Of a stretch of DNA of 64,000 nucleotides, positions 32,041 through 43,247 are shown one piece after another. Each line of letters begins with the position of its first letter. The first letter of the stretch is position 1. Source of the DNA: Ichthyophis bannanicus (Eukaryota; Chordata; Amphibia; Gymnophiona; Ichthyophiidae); contig JAWIIG010000037.1 in assembly GCA_033557465.1 (NCBI GenBank), forward strand, positions 496,001 through 560,000. The letters are read 5' to 3'. Below the pieces are notes generated by a model that made no database searches, had not been told where the DNA came from, and worked only from the letters and a program-made list of their open reading frames with translations. The translations under genes were made by a program, and so were the position numbers.

Positions 32041-32865
32041 ATGGCAGCGAAAGCACCGCGGAAAGAGAAGCTGAGAGCCACGGAGGGTAAAATGGCGGAG
32101 GGCTCTCCAGCCAGCCCGAAAGCTAACGGTTCCCCAGATTTGGTGAAGGAGGTGAGCGCGGCAGTGGTCCAGGCTCTAGATGCTCGCCTCCAGGAGTTGG
32201 TGGATCGGATCCAGACTGTTAGCCAGAATCTGACCGATTTCACAGGGCGCATGGACCAGGTGGAAGCCAGGGTCTCTGATGTTGAGGACGCCCGACACTC
32301 CCTGGAAATCAAAGTTGCGGCTCTGGAGGCTATGGTCAAGCAACAAGGGGACAAGTTGGACGAACTTCAGAATCGGGGACGCAGAAAGAACTTACGTTTC
32401 ATCGGAATCCCGGAGAGCGTGGCTGATGGCGCGCTGTTTGCACACTTACAGTCCTGGATAGAAAACCTACTGCAGGGCCAGAACACGGATCCCATCAAGC
32501 TGGAACGTGTCCACCGGCTGGGCCAACGGCGGGAACAGCTGCGACGCCCGAGGGCAGTCATAGCCCGATTTTTGGACTATAGACAGAAAGAAATGGTGCT
32601 CCGGGCTGCCCGTGGCCGTACTCTACAGCAACAGGACTCGCCGCAAATCCTTGTCTTCCAGGATTACTCAGCGCTGGTGAGCCAGCAGCGGCGGGCCTTT
32701 TCCGAGGTCTGTACGCAACTTCGGAATCGCGGTGTGCGCTTCTCGCTTCTCTATCCAGCTCGCCTGCGAGTGGAGACTAACGGACAGACACGTTTCCTGA
32801 CGACACCGGCGGCGGCTGCCTCCTTACTGGAAACGATATCTTCCCCAGCCGCGTCTCCCTCATGA
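32041..32865 (+). CDS. L1-type ORF1 protein (RNA-binding, coiled coil)
   Basis: The ATG at 32,041 (MAAKAPRKEKLRATEGK) gives about 274 residues; the frame extends ten codons upstream only through a GTG. After a basic start, a heptad-rich helix spans about residues 35-110 (LQELVDRIQTVSQNL, LEIKVAALEAMVKQQGDKL). Next comes the junction GRRKNLRFIGIPES, the RRM start typical of L1 ORF1p, then ERVHRLGQRREQ, PRAVIARFLDYRQKEMVLRA and RLRVETNGQTRFL in the C-terminal domain. L1 ORF1p forms trimers that coat the LINE RNA. The frame is intact. It lies about 1.5 kb before ORF2, much further than in mammalian L1. Confidence 0.9.
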   Translation: MAAKAPRKEKLRATEGKMAEGSPASPKANGSPDLVKEVSAAVVQALDARLQELVDRIQTVSQNLTDFTGRMDQVEARVSDVEDARHSLEIKVAALEAMVKQQGDKLDELQNRGRRKNLRFIGIPESVADGALFAHLQSWIENLLQGQNTDPIKLERVHRLGQRREQLRRPRAVIARFLDYRQKEMVLRAARGRTLQQQDSPQILVFQDYSALVSQQRRAFSEVCTQLRNRGVRFSLLYPARLRVETNGQTRFLTTPAAAASLLETISSPAASPS

Positions 32866-34381
32866 GGCCTACACCGCACACATGGCTGGAGAATCACTGG
32901 TTCCTCGACGGTGTGAGCCTCGGGCTCAGTTTGAGGCCTGGACTGTAGTGCTGGTAATAGCTTGATATTAGCAGCTACACTGTAGCATTTTCGGCACTAC
33001 CTCAGGTGTAACCTGCTACAGTTAGTTACATTATTACACTGTTCACTTTGCTGTAATTGTCACTGTTATTGCTGTTACATTGTTGCCATCTCCAAGCTAC
33101 CCAGTAGGAGGTAAACTAGGAGTAGTTCAGAGCCCCGAGGGTGCTGGTCGGGAGGGGGGAGTGGGGTGGGGGCAGACTAGCGATGTGAAGTAACTTTGCT
33201 AACAGATTCCATTCTTTTTTTATTTTTATTATTATTGTTTTATTTTTACCACTGTATGTCCTCCATTCGGGGGTCGGTGATCCTCCCCCCCCCTCCTCTC
33301 CCGCTAAGCGGGAATAGCACTGGCCTTCGCACGCTAGGTGCTGACCCGGCCCCTTGGTAAGTTTAATTTTTCTTATAACTGGGAGCTGGCTGACGCGGCA
33401 TTTAAAATTGTGCAGTGGGGTAACTTCGTTGGCAGGTTCCATTTCTTTATTATTTTGGGCTCCCCCTTGAATGATTGAAGGTCCCCCCCCCCTCCCCTCT
33501 CTCCTCCTCTGCTGAGTGGGCCTAGTAATGGCCCTCGCCCGTTAGGTGCTGGCCCGGCCTCTATGTAAATTTAAGCTGCACCGTAGTTGGGAGCCTGATG
33601 TGGCGGTGCTCCGGGACCAGCTTGTAGTGCATCCTTATGTCAATAGTTTAGCGGGGGCCTGCCTCGTGCAGGCGGACCGGCGGAGCCAGAGCCGGTTAAA
33701 AGCTTGAACGTGCAGGCTCCGTCCGGCAACCTATCTCCTTGTGCCCAGCAGACGACGTTGGGTAGATCCCCTGACGGGATACTTGGGCCGGGCCGTGTAT
33801 CCGGGGTCCCGAGGGCTACAAAGCTGAATTGCGGCTGCTATGGGGCCCCCGGAGCTGAGCGACGAATGGAGGCCCTCTCCTGGGGGGGAGAGAGGACTCT
33901 CATTGACATTTATTGGGAGGGGGGCCTACCTGGGCGTATTGGATGGTTCAGGGGGGCGCCTAGATAGCTGGGTTTGATTTTTGGTTAACTCCAAGGGCTT
34001 GAGTGGAGTCGCTCGGGTGGGGGTGTGGGTGGGGTGCTTAGGGAGTCGCCTGGACCTCCTCCGTTCGGGCCAGTGATGTAGATCCCTATTAGGACTGCTT
34101 TAGGCTCACTGTAGGAAACGGGGATGTTTGGGGCAGTCCCGACTGCCATAGGGAAGTCGTCCAACCATGGGTGGACTGGTAAGTTGGATAGTGGGAGGGT
34201 TGGGGGGAGGGAGTTGGGCGGGGGGGGGGGGGAGGCGTAGGGAAGGGATAGTACACACCTTATTGTCTCCAGATACGCTGTATTGTATGGCTCTGATAAC
34301 CACTGGAAGGGAGCTCCAGGCTGGGGGAGCTCCCTTAACGGGCATAGGTTTTTTGTTTTGGAGGATTTTTGACACTGCCCC
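32866..34381 (+). other. Long inter-ORF region of L1-1 with an internal tandem duplication and G-tracts
   Basis: No coding frame is convincing here. Two diverged copies of a roughly 220-bp unit lie at about 33,188-33,418 and 33,419-33,625: each starts with GTAACTT(T/C)G and TTCCATT, has a C-run, then CTAGGTGCTGACCCGGCC (33,328) or TTAGGTGCTGGCCCGGCC (33,542), and then GGGAG(C)TG. Further right is a G-rich stretch with a run of 14 or more G (about 34,190-34,240). The region could house a promoter or ribosome entry for ORF2; nothing in the sequence proves it. Confidence 0.75.
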
Positions 34382-37300
34382 ATGCCTCTGAAAGTAGTCA
34401 CTTGGAATGTCTGTGGCTTAGGGACCCCAATCAAGCGTTATAAAATCTTGCAGGCCTTATCCAGACAACACTGCGATGTGGCCCTGCTCCAGGAAACACA
34501 TCAGTCTGCGGCAGAACATGCCAAACTCAGTCGGGGTTGGGTGGGGCAGGTTTGGGGGTCCCCGGCGCGAGGGAAAAAGGGCGGTGTAGCCATTCTGATT
34601 CACAAGAGGGTGCGATTCGCCATGGAAACAATGGTGGCGTCGGAAGATGGGCGGTTTCTTCTCTTAGCAGGGAGCCTGGAAGGGCGATCGGTGATTATTG
34701 GCAATGTATATGGCCCGAATGGTATAGACTCTGGCTTCTATAACGCTCTTGCCTCCAAAATCGAACAGCTCTCGGAATATCCGCTAATCTTGGGGGGAGA
34801 TTTCAACGGGGTTCTGGACGTCGACCTTGATACCTCTCGGGGTGAGGCGGCGAGGGAGCGGATTCTGCTGGCTCGGGTGCTACAGCGCCTCCGCGATAGG
34901 CTAGGATTAGTTGACCCATGGCGTTTGCTTCACCCTGCTGAAAGAGATTTTACCCACCAATCTCGGGCCCACGGTTCTAGTGCCCGAATTGATTATTTCT
35001 TAGTGTCCGGGGCCCTGTTTACTCACGTAGGGGAGGCGCAGATCGGCCCCCTGGAAATTTCCGACCACGCGTTGGTTGGGATGGAGCTACACTGGGGGAT
35101 AGTACAGAATCGGTCGAGACTCTGGAGACTTCCTTTGGGGTTGTGCCAGGACGTTGAGTTTCAGCATTTCTTGCAGCAGTGTTGGCGGGAATTTGTGGCT
35201 ATCAATGCCATCAGGATGACCCCGAGTTGGTGTGGGAAACCGCAAAAGTGGTGCTGAGGGGTGACATCATCGGGTTTGCTGCCCGGAAGCGGCGGCTGAT
35301 AGCGGAGCGAGTGATTGGCTTGGAGCGACTGGTTACCCGTCTGCGACGGATGTGTGCTCATCACCCGACTACAGCGAACAAGAAGACGCTTTGGGAAGCC
35401 CAGGTAGACCTCAATGAATTGCTCCATCGAAGGGCTAAGAAATCTGTCCTTTATTATAAATACCGTCTACATTGTTTTGGAAATAAACCAGGGAAGCTGC
35501 TGGCGCGTTGTTTGCGGGGGCAGCGGGGATCCCCCTTAGTGACTGCCCTTCGAGATGAACAGGGACGCTTATTGAAAGACTCCGTTGAGATAGCTCGGGC
35601 CTTCCGGAACTTTTTTCACAAATTGTATAAGGCGCAGCCCCCATCTTTGGTGGAGCTCGATGAATACCTGAATTCATTGCACCTACCACGGCTAACGGAC
35701 GAACAGAGAGAGGCTCTAGAATTGCCCATCACCGCACAAGAGATATCTTCCGCGATCTCCACAGCTAGCTGCCATAAATCCCCGGGGCCGGACGGCCTGG
35801 GAGCCGAGTTTTATAAATTCCTGGCTGAACCGGCGAGCCCTCTGCTTGCGGAGGTTTTTAATGGGAGAGCGGAAAGAGGGGCTTACCGTTGGGGGCATAA
35901 CCATGCCCATCTCACGTTGATCCCCAAGCCGGGTAAAGACCCCTTACTGGTGGGGTCATACCGCCCCATCTCCCTGCTTAACTTTGACATTAAATTGAAC
36001 GCGAAAGTGTTGGCGACGCGACTGGCCGAGGTTATAGGTCAGCTGGTGCACGACTCCCAGGTGGGGTTTGTTAAGGGGAGGCATGCGGTTCGTAACCTAC
36101 GTAAGATTCTGGCGTCCTTAGAGTGGGTGCATGCCCAACAATTGCCTTCCCTGCTTATAAGCTTTGACGCCGAGAAGGCTTTTGACAGAGTGGATTGGCA
36201 CTTTCTTCGTCAACTTCTTCCGCGATATGGACTCGGCGACAAATTTTGCGGGATGATTGGGAGCTTGTATGCGCAACCCACGGCGGGGGTGCTTTGCAAT
36301 GGTATCCTCTCCGAGGAATTTCCTCTGGAGCGGGGCACGAGACAGGGGTGCCCTCTCTCCCCTTTATTATTTGTGTTGTCATTGGACCCGTTGATTCGGA
36401 CTATAGAGACTTCCAAAGAGATACACGGGATTCGAATAGGCTCCCAGGAATTCAGGCTCTCGGCCTTTGCTGACGATATTTTTGTCCATTTACTCTCTCC
36501 AGAACGCTCGCTGTCGAAATTATTGGAGAAATTTGAGCGATATGGCGCCTTCGCCGGATTGCGCATTAACCGCGATAAGTCCGAGGCGTTGGACGTATCC
36601 ACCCGGTTGGCCGGGAGCTGGGCAGGGACCTTTCCCCTTAGGTGGGCGGGAGACGAATTTACCTACTTAGGTATAGTGTTACCTCGTAACCCACATCTGT
36701 TGTATTCGCGTAACCTAGCGAGATCCCTACAACGGCTTCAGCAACAGCTAAAAACCTGGGAATTGCTCCCGCTATCCCTTTCTGGGAGGATTGCAGCGAT
36801 TCAAATGGTGATCCTACCAAGGCTATTGTATTGGTTTCAAACACTGCCCGTCTGGTTGTTAAGACGTGACATCCGGCGCTTCGAGACCACCATTAGACGG
36901 TTTCTCTGGAAGAGAGGGAAGGCACGCATCGCATGGGCACGGATGGTGGGGTCTTGGCGTGAGGGGGGGGATGGGCCTTCCGGATCTTAAGTGTTACGCA
37001 GTGGCATGCCAGGCGCACCACCTTGGGGACTGGTTGGGAGGAACAGAGGTTTATACCCCTCGAGCCCTTGAAGAGTGTTTTGTGGCGCCCTGGGCACTAC
37101 TGGGGGTTTTGCATGGGACACAACATACCCTTCCTCGTCATGTAGTGCGTAGTGAGTTGATTGGCTCTGCTCGGCGTACTTGGAAGTATCTTAATCTTTG
37201 CTGGCGTAGCTCGTGGAGGGTCTCCAGCTGGCTCCCCTTATGGGGGAATGCAACATTCGCCCCCGGCTCGGAGACGAAGGTGTTTCGGGAATGGGCCGCC

Positions 37301-38185
37301 CGAGGTATTCGGAATATCGGACATGTAGTTGAGCCTTCTGGACACTGCAAATCTTTCTCGACCCTGAGTAGAGAGTATGACCTATCCCCTCGGCACTGTT
37401 TTGCCTACCTGCAGCTTACGCACTACGTGTCGTCCCTTCCTCGCGAGGAGATACAGGTGGACCGCTCGGCGAGGATTTTGGAGTTTTTTGGCTTGGGAGA
37501 GGAGAACCCCCTAACGATCTCGGCTTATAAGAAGCGTTGGGCTAGGTTTTGTTCGGCCCCTGATTATCGGGGCGTCGAGGCAGCCTGGGGAAGGGAATTG
37601 GGAGAAGAAGTGCCCCCAGGGGCAGTCCTTCAGGCCCTAAAAGGCATCGGCAAGCTGTCTCTAGAGGCCCGATGGAGGGAAACACAATTTAAATGTGTCA
37701 CTCGGGCGCATTTTTCTCCGCGGAGGGCGTTCCGCAGCTGCATAACGTTAGACGGGTCTTGCCCGAAATGCTCCGAGCCTATGGCAACTCTTTTCCATAT
37801 GTGGTGGGGGTGTAGATTCGTGCGCTCTTATTGGGTTAGGATTAGTGCCTTTCTAAACCGATTATTGCAGCGGCGCGTGCGATGGACTGGGGCCCTTGTA
37901 GTACTGGACCGACTGGACCCACCCTGCCCAGTGACAGAGGGGGAACGGGTGTTGGTGCGTAAGGCCTGCTTGGTTGGGAAGGGACCCATTCTGCGCCTCT
38001 GGAGGGAGAATAGTCCACCTTCCTTTGGTGAATGGCGCAACTGTTTCCACCAACTATTGCTCACCGAGAGATGGAGGGCACGGGGCAGTGTCAAACGCTG
38101 GGCAGCTTTTATGCGTGTCTGGGAGCCTTACATACAGCAGCTTACTACCAGGTGTCGCAATGAGATTTTACATGTTGGTAACTGA
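34382..38185 (+). pseudogene. L1-type ORF2 protein: APE endonuclease, RT, Cys-His motif; two frameshifts
   Basis: The ATG at 34,382 starts MPLKVVTWNVCGLG. Endonuclease blocks are LLQETH (about 34,490), GNVYGPN, LILGGDFNGV (34,790) and ISDHALVG (35,060). A one-base shift near 35,195-35,215 moves to the RT frame: SPGPDGLGAEFYKF, SYRPISLLNFDIKLNAKVLA, ISFDAEKAFDRVDW, GTRQGCPLSPLLFVLSLDPL and the active site LSAFADDIFVH (about 36,470). A second shift lies at a run of eight or nine G near 36,963-36,971. The C terminus (to 38,185) has CPKCSEPMATLFHMWWGC, the C-x2-C-x8-H-x4-C motif of L1-group ORF2. All catalytic residues are present; only the two indels break it. Confidence 0.9.
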
Positions 38186-38456
38186 GGAGTCATGTGTTTG
38201 GAGATCATGGGGAACTGTATGAAACACAGTGGGGGGAGCCTGGAGGCAGTTGGGTGGTGTGCTCTGGGTGGGGGGTGGTGGGGAGGTGGGTAGTGGGTGG
38301 GAGGGGAACGGGGGATTAAGGGGGAAAATCATTCCATCTGTTATCTCTGTTTTGTCTATCCTCTGTGAGGGGATGAGAGTACACCCCTCTGAGGATTGTT
38401 GCACATTGTACGCTAATTGTGATGATGGTTAATAAATAAAGTATATTAAAAAAAAA
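38186..38456 (+). terminator. L1-1 3' untranslated region with G-rich tract, poly(A) signal and tail
   Basis: After the ORF2 stop a purine tract rich in GGG and GGGG runs (38,229-38,325) could form G-quadruplexes on the sense strand. AATAAATAAA lies at 38,431-38,440 and the A-run starts at 38,448. Mammalian L1 3' regions also carry G-rich polypurine tracts. Confidence 0.85.
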
Positions 38457-38471
38457 AAAATCAATAGGTTC
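38457..38471 (+). repeat. Right target-site duplication of L1-1
   Basis: AAAATCAATAGGTTC repeats 31,851-31,865. The BovB frame continues directly after it (RFIIDGEEIEIIDSFN). Confidence 0.95.
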
Positions 38472-39110
38472 ATCATTGATGGAGAAGAAATTGAAATAAT
38501 TGACAGCTTTAACTTACTTGGATCAACAATCAATAAAGAAAGGACTAGCAGTTAAGAAATCCGATGACGTATTTCTCTTGGTCGAATGGCTATGAAGGAC
38601 CTAGACAAGATTCTCAAGAGCAGAGATGTCTCTCCCCATACAAAGATTTGACTTGTCCAGGCCATGGTATTTTCAATAATGTCATATGAATGTGAAAGTT
38701 GGACAGTGAAAAAGATGGACAGGAAGAAAATTGATGCCTTTGAATTATGGTTCTGGTGACAAAAACTGTGTATATCAAGGACTGCCTGAAGAACAAACCA
38801 GTCAGTACTAGAGGAGATCAAACCTAAGCTTTCCTTAGAAGCTCAGATGACAAGACTTCATATTTCATACTTTGAACACATCATGCAAAGAGAGAAATCA
38901 TTGAAGAAAGACAATGCTTGGCAAGGTAGAAGGTCACCATAAAAGAGGAAGGCCGGTAATGAGATGGCTTGATACAACAGCAGTAGTTATGGATCCAGTC
39001 TATCCAGTGAGCCGCTTGGCTGAAGACAGAACAAAGTTTAGGTCAATTAACCAGAGGGTCGCCATGAGTCGACAAGACTTGACGGCACTTAACACCACCA
39101 CCACCAGCTT
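38472..39110 (+). pseudogene. BovB ORF C terminus and 3' end
   Basis: The text continues the RT thumb and C-terminal region: IIDGEEIEIIDSFNLLGSTI, ISLGRMAMKDLDKILKSRDV, FSIMSYECESWTVKKMDRKK and, near 38,920, LGKVEGHHKRGRPVMRWLDT, a block shared by RTE elements. It ends with VAMSRQDLTALN and a short triplet tail (ACCACC) at about 39,110. Several frameshifts and stops are present. Confidence 0.8.
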
Positions 39111-39119
39111 TTACTACAT

Positions 39120-39720
39120 CCTTCGGTAATGAATTCTAGAATTTGATTACTCGTTGAGTGAAAAAATATTTTCTTATTAGTCCTAGATGGATTACACTGT
39201 AGCTTCATTGAGTCCCCTAGTCTTTCTACTTTTTGAAGGAATAAACAACCAATCTACGTTTTCCCATTCTACTCCATTCAGTAATTTATAGACCTCTATC
39301 ATATTTTCCCTCAGTCATCTCTTTTCCAAGTTGAAGAACACTAACCTTTTAAGCCTCTCCTCTCACAGGAGTATCCTTCCATCTCCTTTACCATTTTGCT
39401 GTCTCTTCTCTGTATCTCTTCTAATTCTGCTATATCCTAGTTTAGATATGGTGACCATAACTATACACAATATTCAAGGTGCGGTTGCACCATGGAATGA
39501 TACAAAGGTATTATATCATCCTTGATTTTCTTCTCCATTCCTTTCCTTATGAGTCCTAGCTTTCTATTTGCTTTCTTGGCTGCAGCTGCACACTGCAAAT
39601 TACAGCTCAATGTATTATCCACGATGATTCCTAAATCATTTTCCTGGGTAGTGGTTCCTAATGTGGAACCTTGTGTCATGTAACAATGCTCATGGTGTGA
39701 TCTTACTAGCAACTCTTACA
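39120..39720 (-). mobile_element. CR1 LINE 3' region, old
   Basis: The minus strand encodes the CR1 RT end: TQENDLGIIVDNTLS, AAAAKKANRKLGLIRKGMEK and IPLYHSMVQPHLEYCV in an open frame (39,712-39,461). Broken text for RRATKM-EL-GLFNLE and the FTE(W)N-KLP block follows down to 39,120. The 3' terminus is missing. This is the same domain as the CR1 at 11,816 but from a more diverged copy. Confidence 0.85.
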
Positions 39721-40115
39721 AGAGCCACCCGCCCTCCCATTTACTACTACAGTAGCTCTCCTTATATAACAAGTACACACTGCTTTTCCCACTACAGGCA
39801 ACCTTCAGGTCAGTAAGGATTAATATTCCAATGCCGCTTTCTTTTGTCACAGTTTTCATATCCTATTTTATTAATGTAGCTTTTTCACCTTTTTGCTCTC
39901 TGAATGCATGATTTTACACTTTTTGTTGTATATAAGCATAGCTTTTAAGTCACTTTTCATTTTTCTTCACCCTCCCAATGTTTTTACCTTGTTACAAATT
40001 TTGTATTATCTACAAAATGTTATATTTTTCCTGCAACTCTTTCCATATTGTTACCAATAACAAGTGAAGAAAGAATGCAGACTATAGCTAATGAAATTCT
40101 TTCTAAGCCCTCTGT
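39721..40115. other. AT-rich stretch without assigned feature
   Basis: I find no convincing frame or repeat boundary. It may be more of the CR1 element on its left (in minus orientation, upstream of the conserved RT block), but I cannot align it. Confidence 0.4.
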
Positions 40116-40655
40116 GTGTATTTTATTTATTTATTTATTTTATTTAAGCTTTTCTTATATACCGCCTCTTTCAGAGATCAAAGGCGGTTTACAGATAACA
40201 AGAACTGAACAAGGTTTTACATGGAACAATTTTTGAATTATTTACAATCAACTTTTGAACAACATCTTGTAAAACTAATTACAGTCAACTATTTACAGGA
40301 ACAGTTGTACAGGCAGTATTGCTGATTAATTACATTGAACATTGTATAATTACATTGGAGGTGCTTGAGGAGAGTTTGAGTTAATAAAATCAAGTTAAAC
40401 TTTTCATCCGAGTTCTTTTTATTTATGTGAGGCGTAGGGTAGGGAGGGTTGTATTCTGTAGTTATGGTGGGTTTGTGAGGTGTATTGTGTGGGGGGGTTC
40501 TATTGAGTTTGTAAAATGTTCTGTGAATAAGTGGGTTTTAAGTTCTTTCCTGAAGAGACGGAGGTCTTTTATCATTCGTAGATTTAGAGGAAGTGTATTC
40601 CAAAGAGTGGGAGCGGCATATGAGAAAGCTCTAGAGCTTGTGGATTTTTTAGTTT
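40116..40655 (-). mobile_element. L2-clade LINE L2-E, 3' part
   Basis: From the plus strand the tail (TTTA)n (about 40,119-40,146) comes first, then the hairpin (ACCGCCT 40,161-40,167 / AGGCGGT 40,182-40,188), the 3' untranslated region, and the ORF2 end in broken frames, with similarity to ALEL-YAAPTLWN and MIKDLRLFRKELKTHLFTEH up to 40,655. The coding part resumes at 46,705 on the far side of L1-2. Confidence 0.85.
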
Positions 40656-40663
40656 CACGGATG
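40656..40663. repeat. Target-site duplication of L1-2 (left copy)
   Basis: CACGGATG at 40,656-40,663 recurs at 46,697-46,704, bracketing L1-2. The following T-run is similar on both sides, so the duplication may be a few bases longer. Confidence 0.85.
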
Positions 40664-40976
40664 TTTTTTTTTTTTTTTAAATTTAAACTGTATCACACAA
40701 TACAAAAGCAGAGATTCAGACACATCAACTACACAGCCATGGTTAGACCAACCCCCCTCCCCCCCCTCCATCCTGCTACTGTTACATGCATTCAAGATTC
40801 TTTACAAGCTAGTACTTCTCCAGCACAAATATTTTTCCCAAATTTTTAAAAACTTTTTGGAGCCGTTATTCTTTATGGCAGTTGCCTTACTAAGTAAGTA
40901 ATTGGAGTCGAGGGAGGACATACATTCCCTCAACGTGGGTGGGTGCACTTGCCGCCACCGCCGCGCCACCAACATC

Positions 40977-43247
40977 CTATATGTCACACACCCCACACTG
41001 ACAAAAACTTTCTACCTGTGTGAGGTTCGCCGGCCTAAGCCCCAACAAGGCCACGGCAGGGTTTGGCTTGATCAGTTTCCCCAATATAGCACTCAACATA
41101 CCAAACACCTCTCCCCACTGCTCCTGGACAGCTTGACAAGACCACCAAACATGCAGGAAGGTCCCCTTTTCCCCACATTCCCGCCAGCACTTATCAGTAT
41201 GTCCTGCAAACATAGCATGTAGTTTCTCGGGTGTTAAGTGCCATCGATACAATAATTTATAGTTATTCTCTATAAAACTAGCTGCTAGCATCCCTTTGTA
41301 TCTAGTCTGGAAAAGGCTGGCCCACTCCTCCTCCTCCCATGTTATCCCCAGATCCTGTTCCCAAGCTTGTTGGAACGGGCTATGATCCCTTTCCCCTTCC
41401 ATCATATTGTAAAATTTAGTCAAAAGTTTCTTCGTTTGCCCCATCAAGAATAATGTCTCAATATCTGTTGGGTCTCTTCGGAGCTCGGGTAAAATCTTGT
41501 GTTTCAGGTAATGACATATCTGCTGGTAGGGAAAACGATCGTTAGCTGCTAAGCCAAATTGCTGCGCTAAGGTCAAGAAAGCCTTAATCTCCTTACCCTC
41601 CAGGAGTTGTCCAATGTGTGTTAACCCCTTCTGTGCCCAGCTCAGAAACACACTACTTCCCACCGCAGGTGAGAAATCTGGATTATCAATTATAGGTATC
41701 AATCGGGACACCTCCCCTGTACCCAACCACTTACGTCTCCATCGATGCCAGAGGTGTAGCGTTCTCTGAACATAGGGGTTGCACTCTCGCACCCCCATGT
41801 GCCTCACTCGGGGCAGCCAGATCCAGTCAGATAATTTCCCCACCCTTAAATTGTCCACCTCCATTCGCACCCACTCCTTACCATATTCCGCCCCCCAAGC
41901 CACTATTGCACTTAGTTGTGCTGCTTCCATATAGCGGTTCACATCAGGAATGGCCATTCCCCCGTTTCGCCTACTCTTAGTAAGCAAAGACCACGCGACA
42001 CGGTTACTTTTCCCTCCTCCAATAAACCTCATAATGATCCGCTGTATCTTCCCCATATAAGTTCTAGGCATCCCCACCGGCAGCGTCCGAAATAAATATA
42101 ACCACTGGGGCAATATCACCATTTTGATGGCTGAAATCCGCCCCAGCCAAGATAATTTTTTACATTCCCAGAATTCCAATTCCCTCCTCATTTTTTGTTC
42201 CATCAACCCAAAATTCACCCTGCCTAAATCCCTTTCATTGGCCATTAAATATATCCCCAAATATTTCACCCTCTTTTTGGCCCATTTAAACGGTAACCGC
42301 TGCTGCAGAAGCTGGGTGTGGGCGTCAGCGGATATATTCAAGATCTCCGATTTTGGAGCATTAATCTTAAATCCCGAGAATTTACCAAATTCCACCAAGA
42401 TCCGATAAAGCACTTCCACTGATGTCAGGGGCTCTGTCACCAGAAAGAGCAGGTCATCTGCAAATAATGAGATTTTACTTTCCCATGCTGTCCCCTTGAC
42501 CCCCTGAACGGCTGGACACTCTCTCACCAGTTGGGCCAGAGGTTCCATTGATAGCACAAAGAGCAGAGGTGACAGTGGGCAGCCTTGGCGTGTCCCCCTC
42601 TCCAATTCAAATGCGGCAGAGTAAGCCCCATTTACACGGATCCGCGCTAACGAATTGGAGTAAATAGCCTTCACCCAGTTTAAATACCCCCTCCTAGACC
42701 CATTAAATCCAACACCTGCATCAAGTAAGGCCAGGACACACGGTCAAATGCTTTTTCTGCATCGATGGTCAATAAGACCAATTGTGTTCCCGCTGTCTTC
42801 CCCCTCCAAATCGAATTCAACACCTTCTGGATGTTATCGGCGGTTTGCCTACCTGGCACAAACCCCCCCTGATTCTCATGTACTAAACGGGGCATGAAGG
42901 GTAACAGTCTATTAGCCAAAAGTTTGGTGAATATTTTAAAATCAGATCCCAGCAGCGAAAATAGGTCTATAGGAGCTACATAGAGTAGGATCCTTCCCCT
43001 CCTTTGGCAGCAGAGTGACCCCAGCTGTTCGGAGGGTGTCCGGTAGCCTTCCCCCCTCCCGAAAGGAGTTGTAAAGTCGGGCCAGAATACCACTCAATTC
43101 CTCTCGGAAGGTCTTATAAAATTTATTAGTGTAGCCATCTAGCCCTGGTGCTTTGTGCGCAGGTAATGATCTAATCACTGCTTCTACTTCTGCCGCTGTA
43201 ATAGGCCGCGCTAACAACTCAGCATCAGCTAGCGATAGCTTTGGCAA
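40977..43247 (-). pseudogene. L1-2 ORF2: reverse transcriptase and C-terminal Cys-His motif
   Basis: RT starts near 43,247 (LARPITAAEVEAVIRSLPAH, SPGLDGY-type block KAPGLDGYTNKFYK), shifts frame near 43,000, reads FKIFTKLLANRLLPFMPRLV, QGGFVPGRQTADNIQKVLN and LTIDAEKAFDRVSWPYLM, and shifts again near 42,680. The long last frame has GTRQGCPLSPLLFVLSMEPL, the active site ISLFADDLLFLV (about 42,470) and FKINAPKSEILN. The C-terminal half ends with CWRECGEKGTFLHVWWSC (about 41,190), the C-x3-C-x7-H-x4-C motif of L1 ORF2. The RT catalytic pair is intact; indels disable the gene. Confidence 0.9.

Larger units (their letters stand above)
31866..38456 (+). mobile_element. L1/Tx1-type LINE (L1-1), full length, recent
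   Basis: The 6.6-kb element has a 5' untranslated region (31,866-32,040), ORF1, an unusually long inter-ORF region (1.5 kb), ORF2, a G-rich 3' untranslated region and a poly(A) tail (38,448 onward) after AATAAATAAA (38,431). It is CpG-rich compared with its surroundings, its duplication is perfect and ORF2 has only two frameshifts, so it is among the youngest insertions in the window. It sits in the BovB RT. It belongs to the L1/Tx1 group by its APE endonuclease, RT and Cys-His C-terminal motif; which clade within that group needs a tree. Confidence 0.9.
27962..39110 (+). mobile_element. RTE/BovB-type LINE, split by a solo-LTR-like insert and by L1-1
   Basis: Element segments are 27,962-29,952, 31,374-31,865 and 38,472-39,110. 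The endonuclease and RT match the RTE/BovB style (VGNERQRRNGVAFI, DILIVMGDWNAKVG, SKAFDCVNHETL, GVQQGCILSPYLFNL). The 3' end reads CTTGACGGCACTTAACACC followed by an ACC/CAC triplet tail, as in BovB-type elements. Both inserts are flanked by duplicated target DNA, and the protein frame rejoins when they are removed. Without the inserts the element is about 3.1 kb. BovB elements are known for horizontal transfer between vertebrates; this copy alone does not show it. Confidence 0.85.

Noticed and set aside
33116..34434. Small frames in the L1-1 inter-ORF region (108 and 149 codons)
   Set aside because: They are Pro- and Gly-rich readings of G/C tracts on the antisense strand and lack any family signature.
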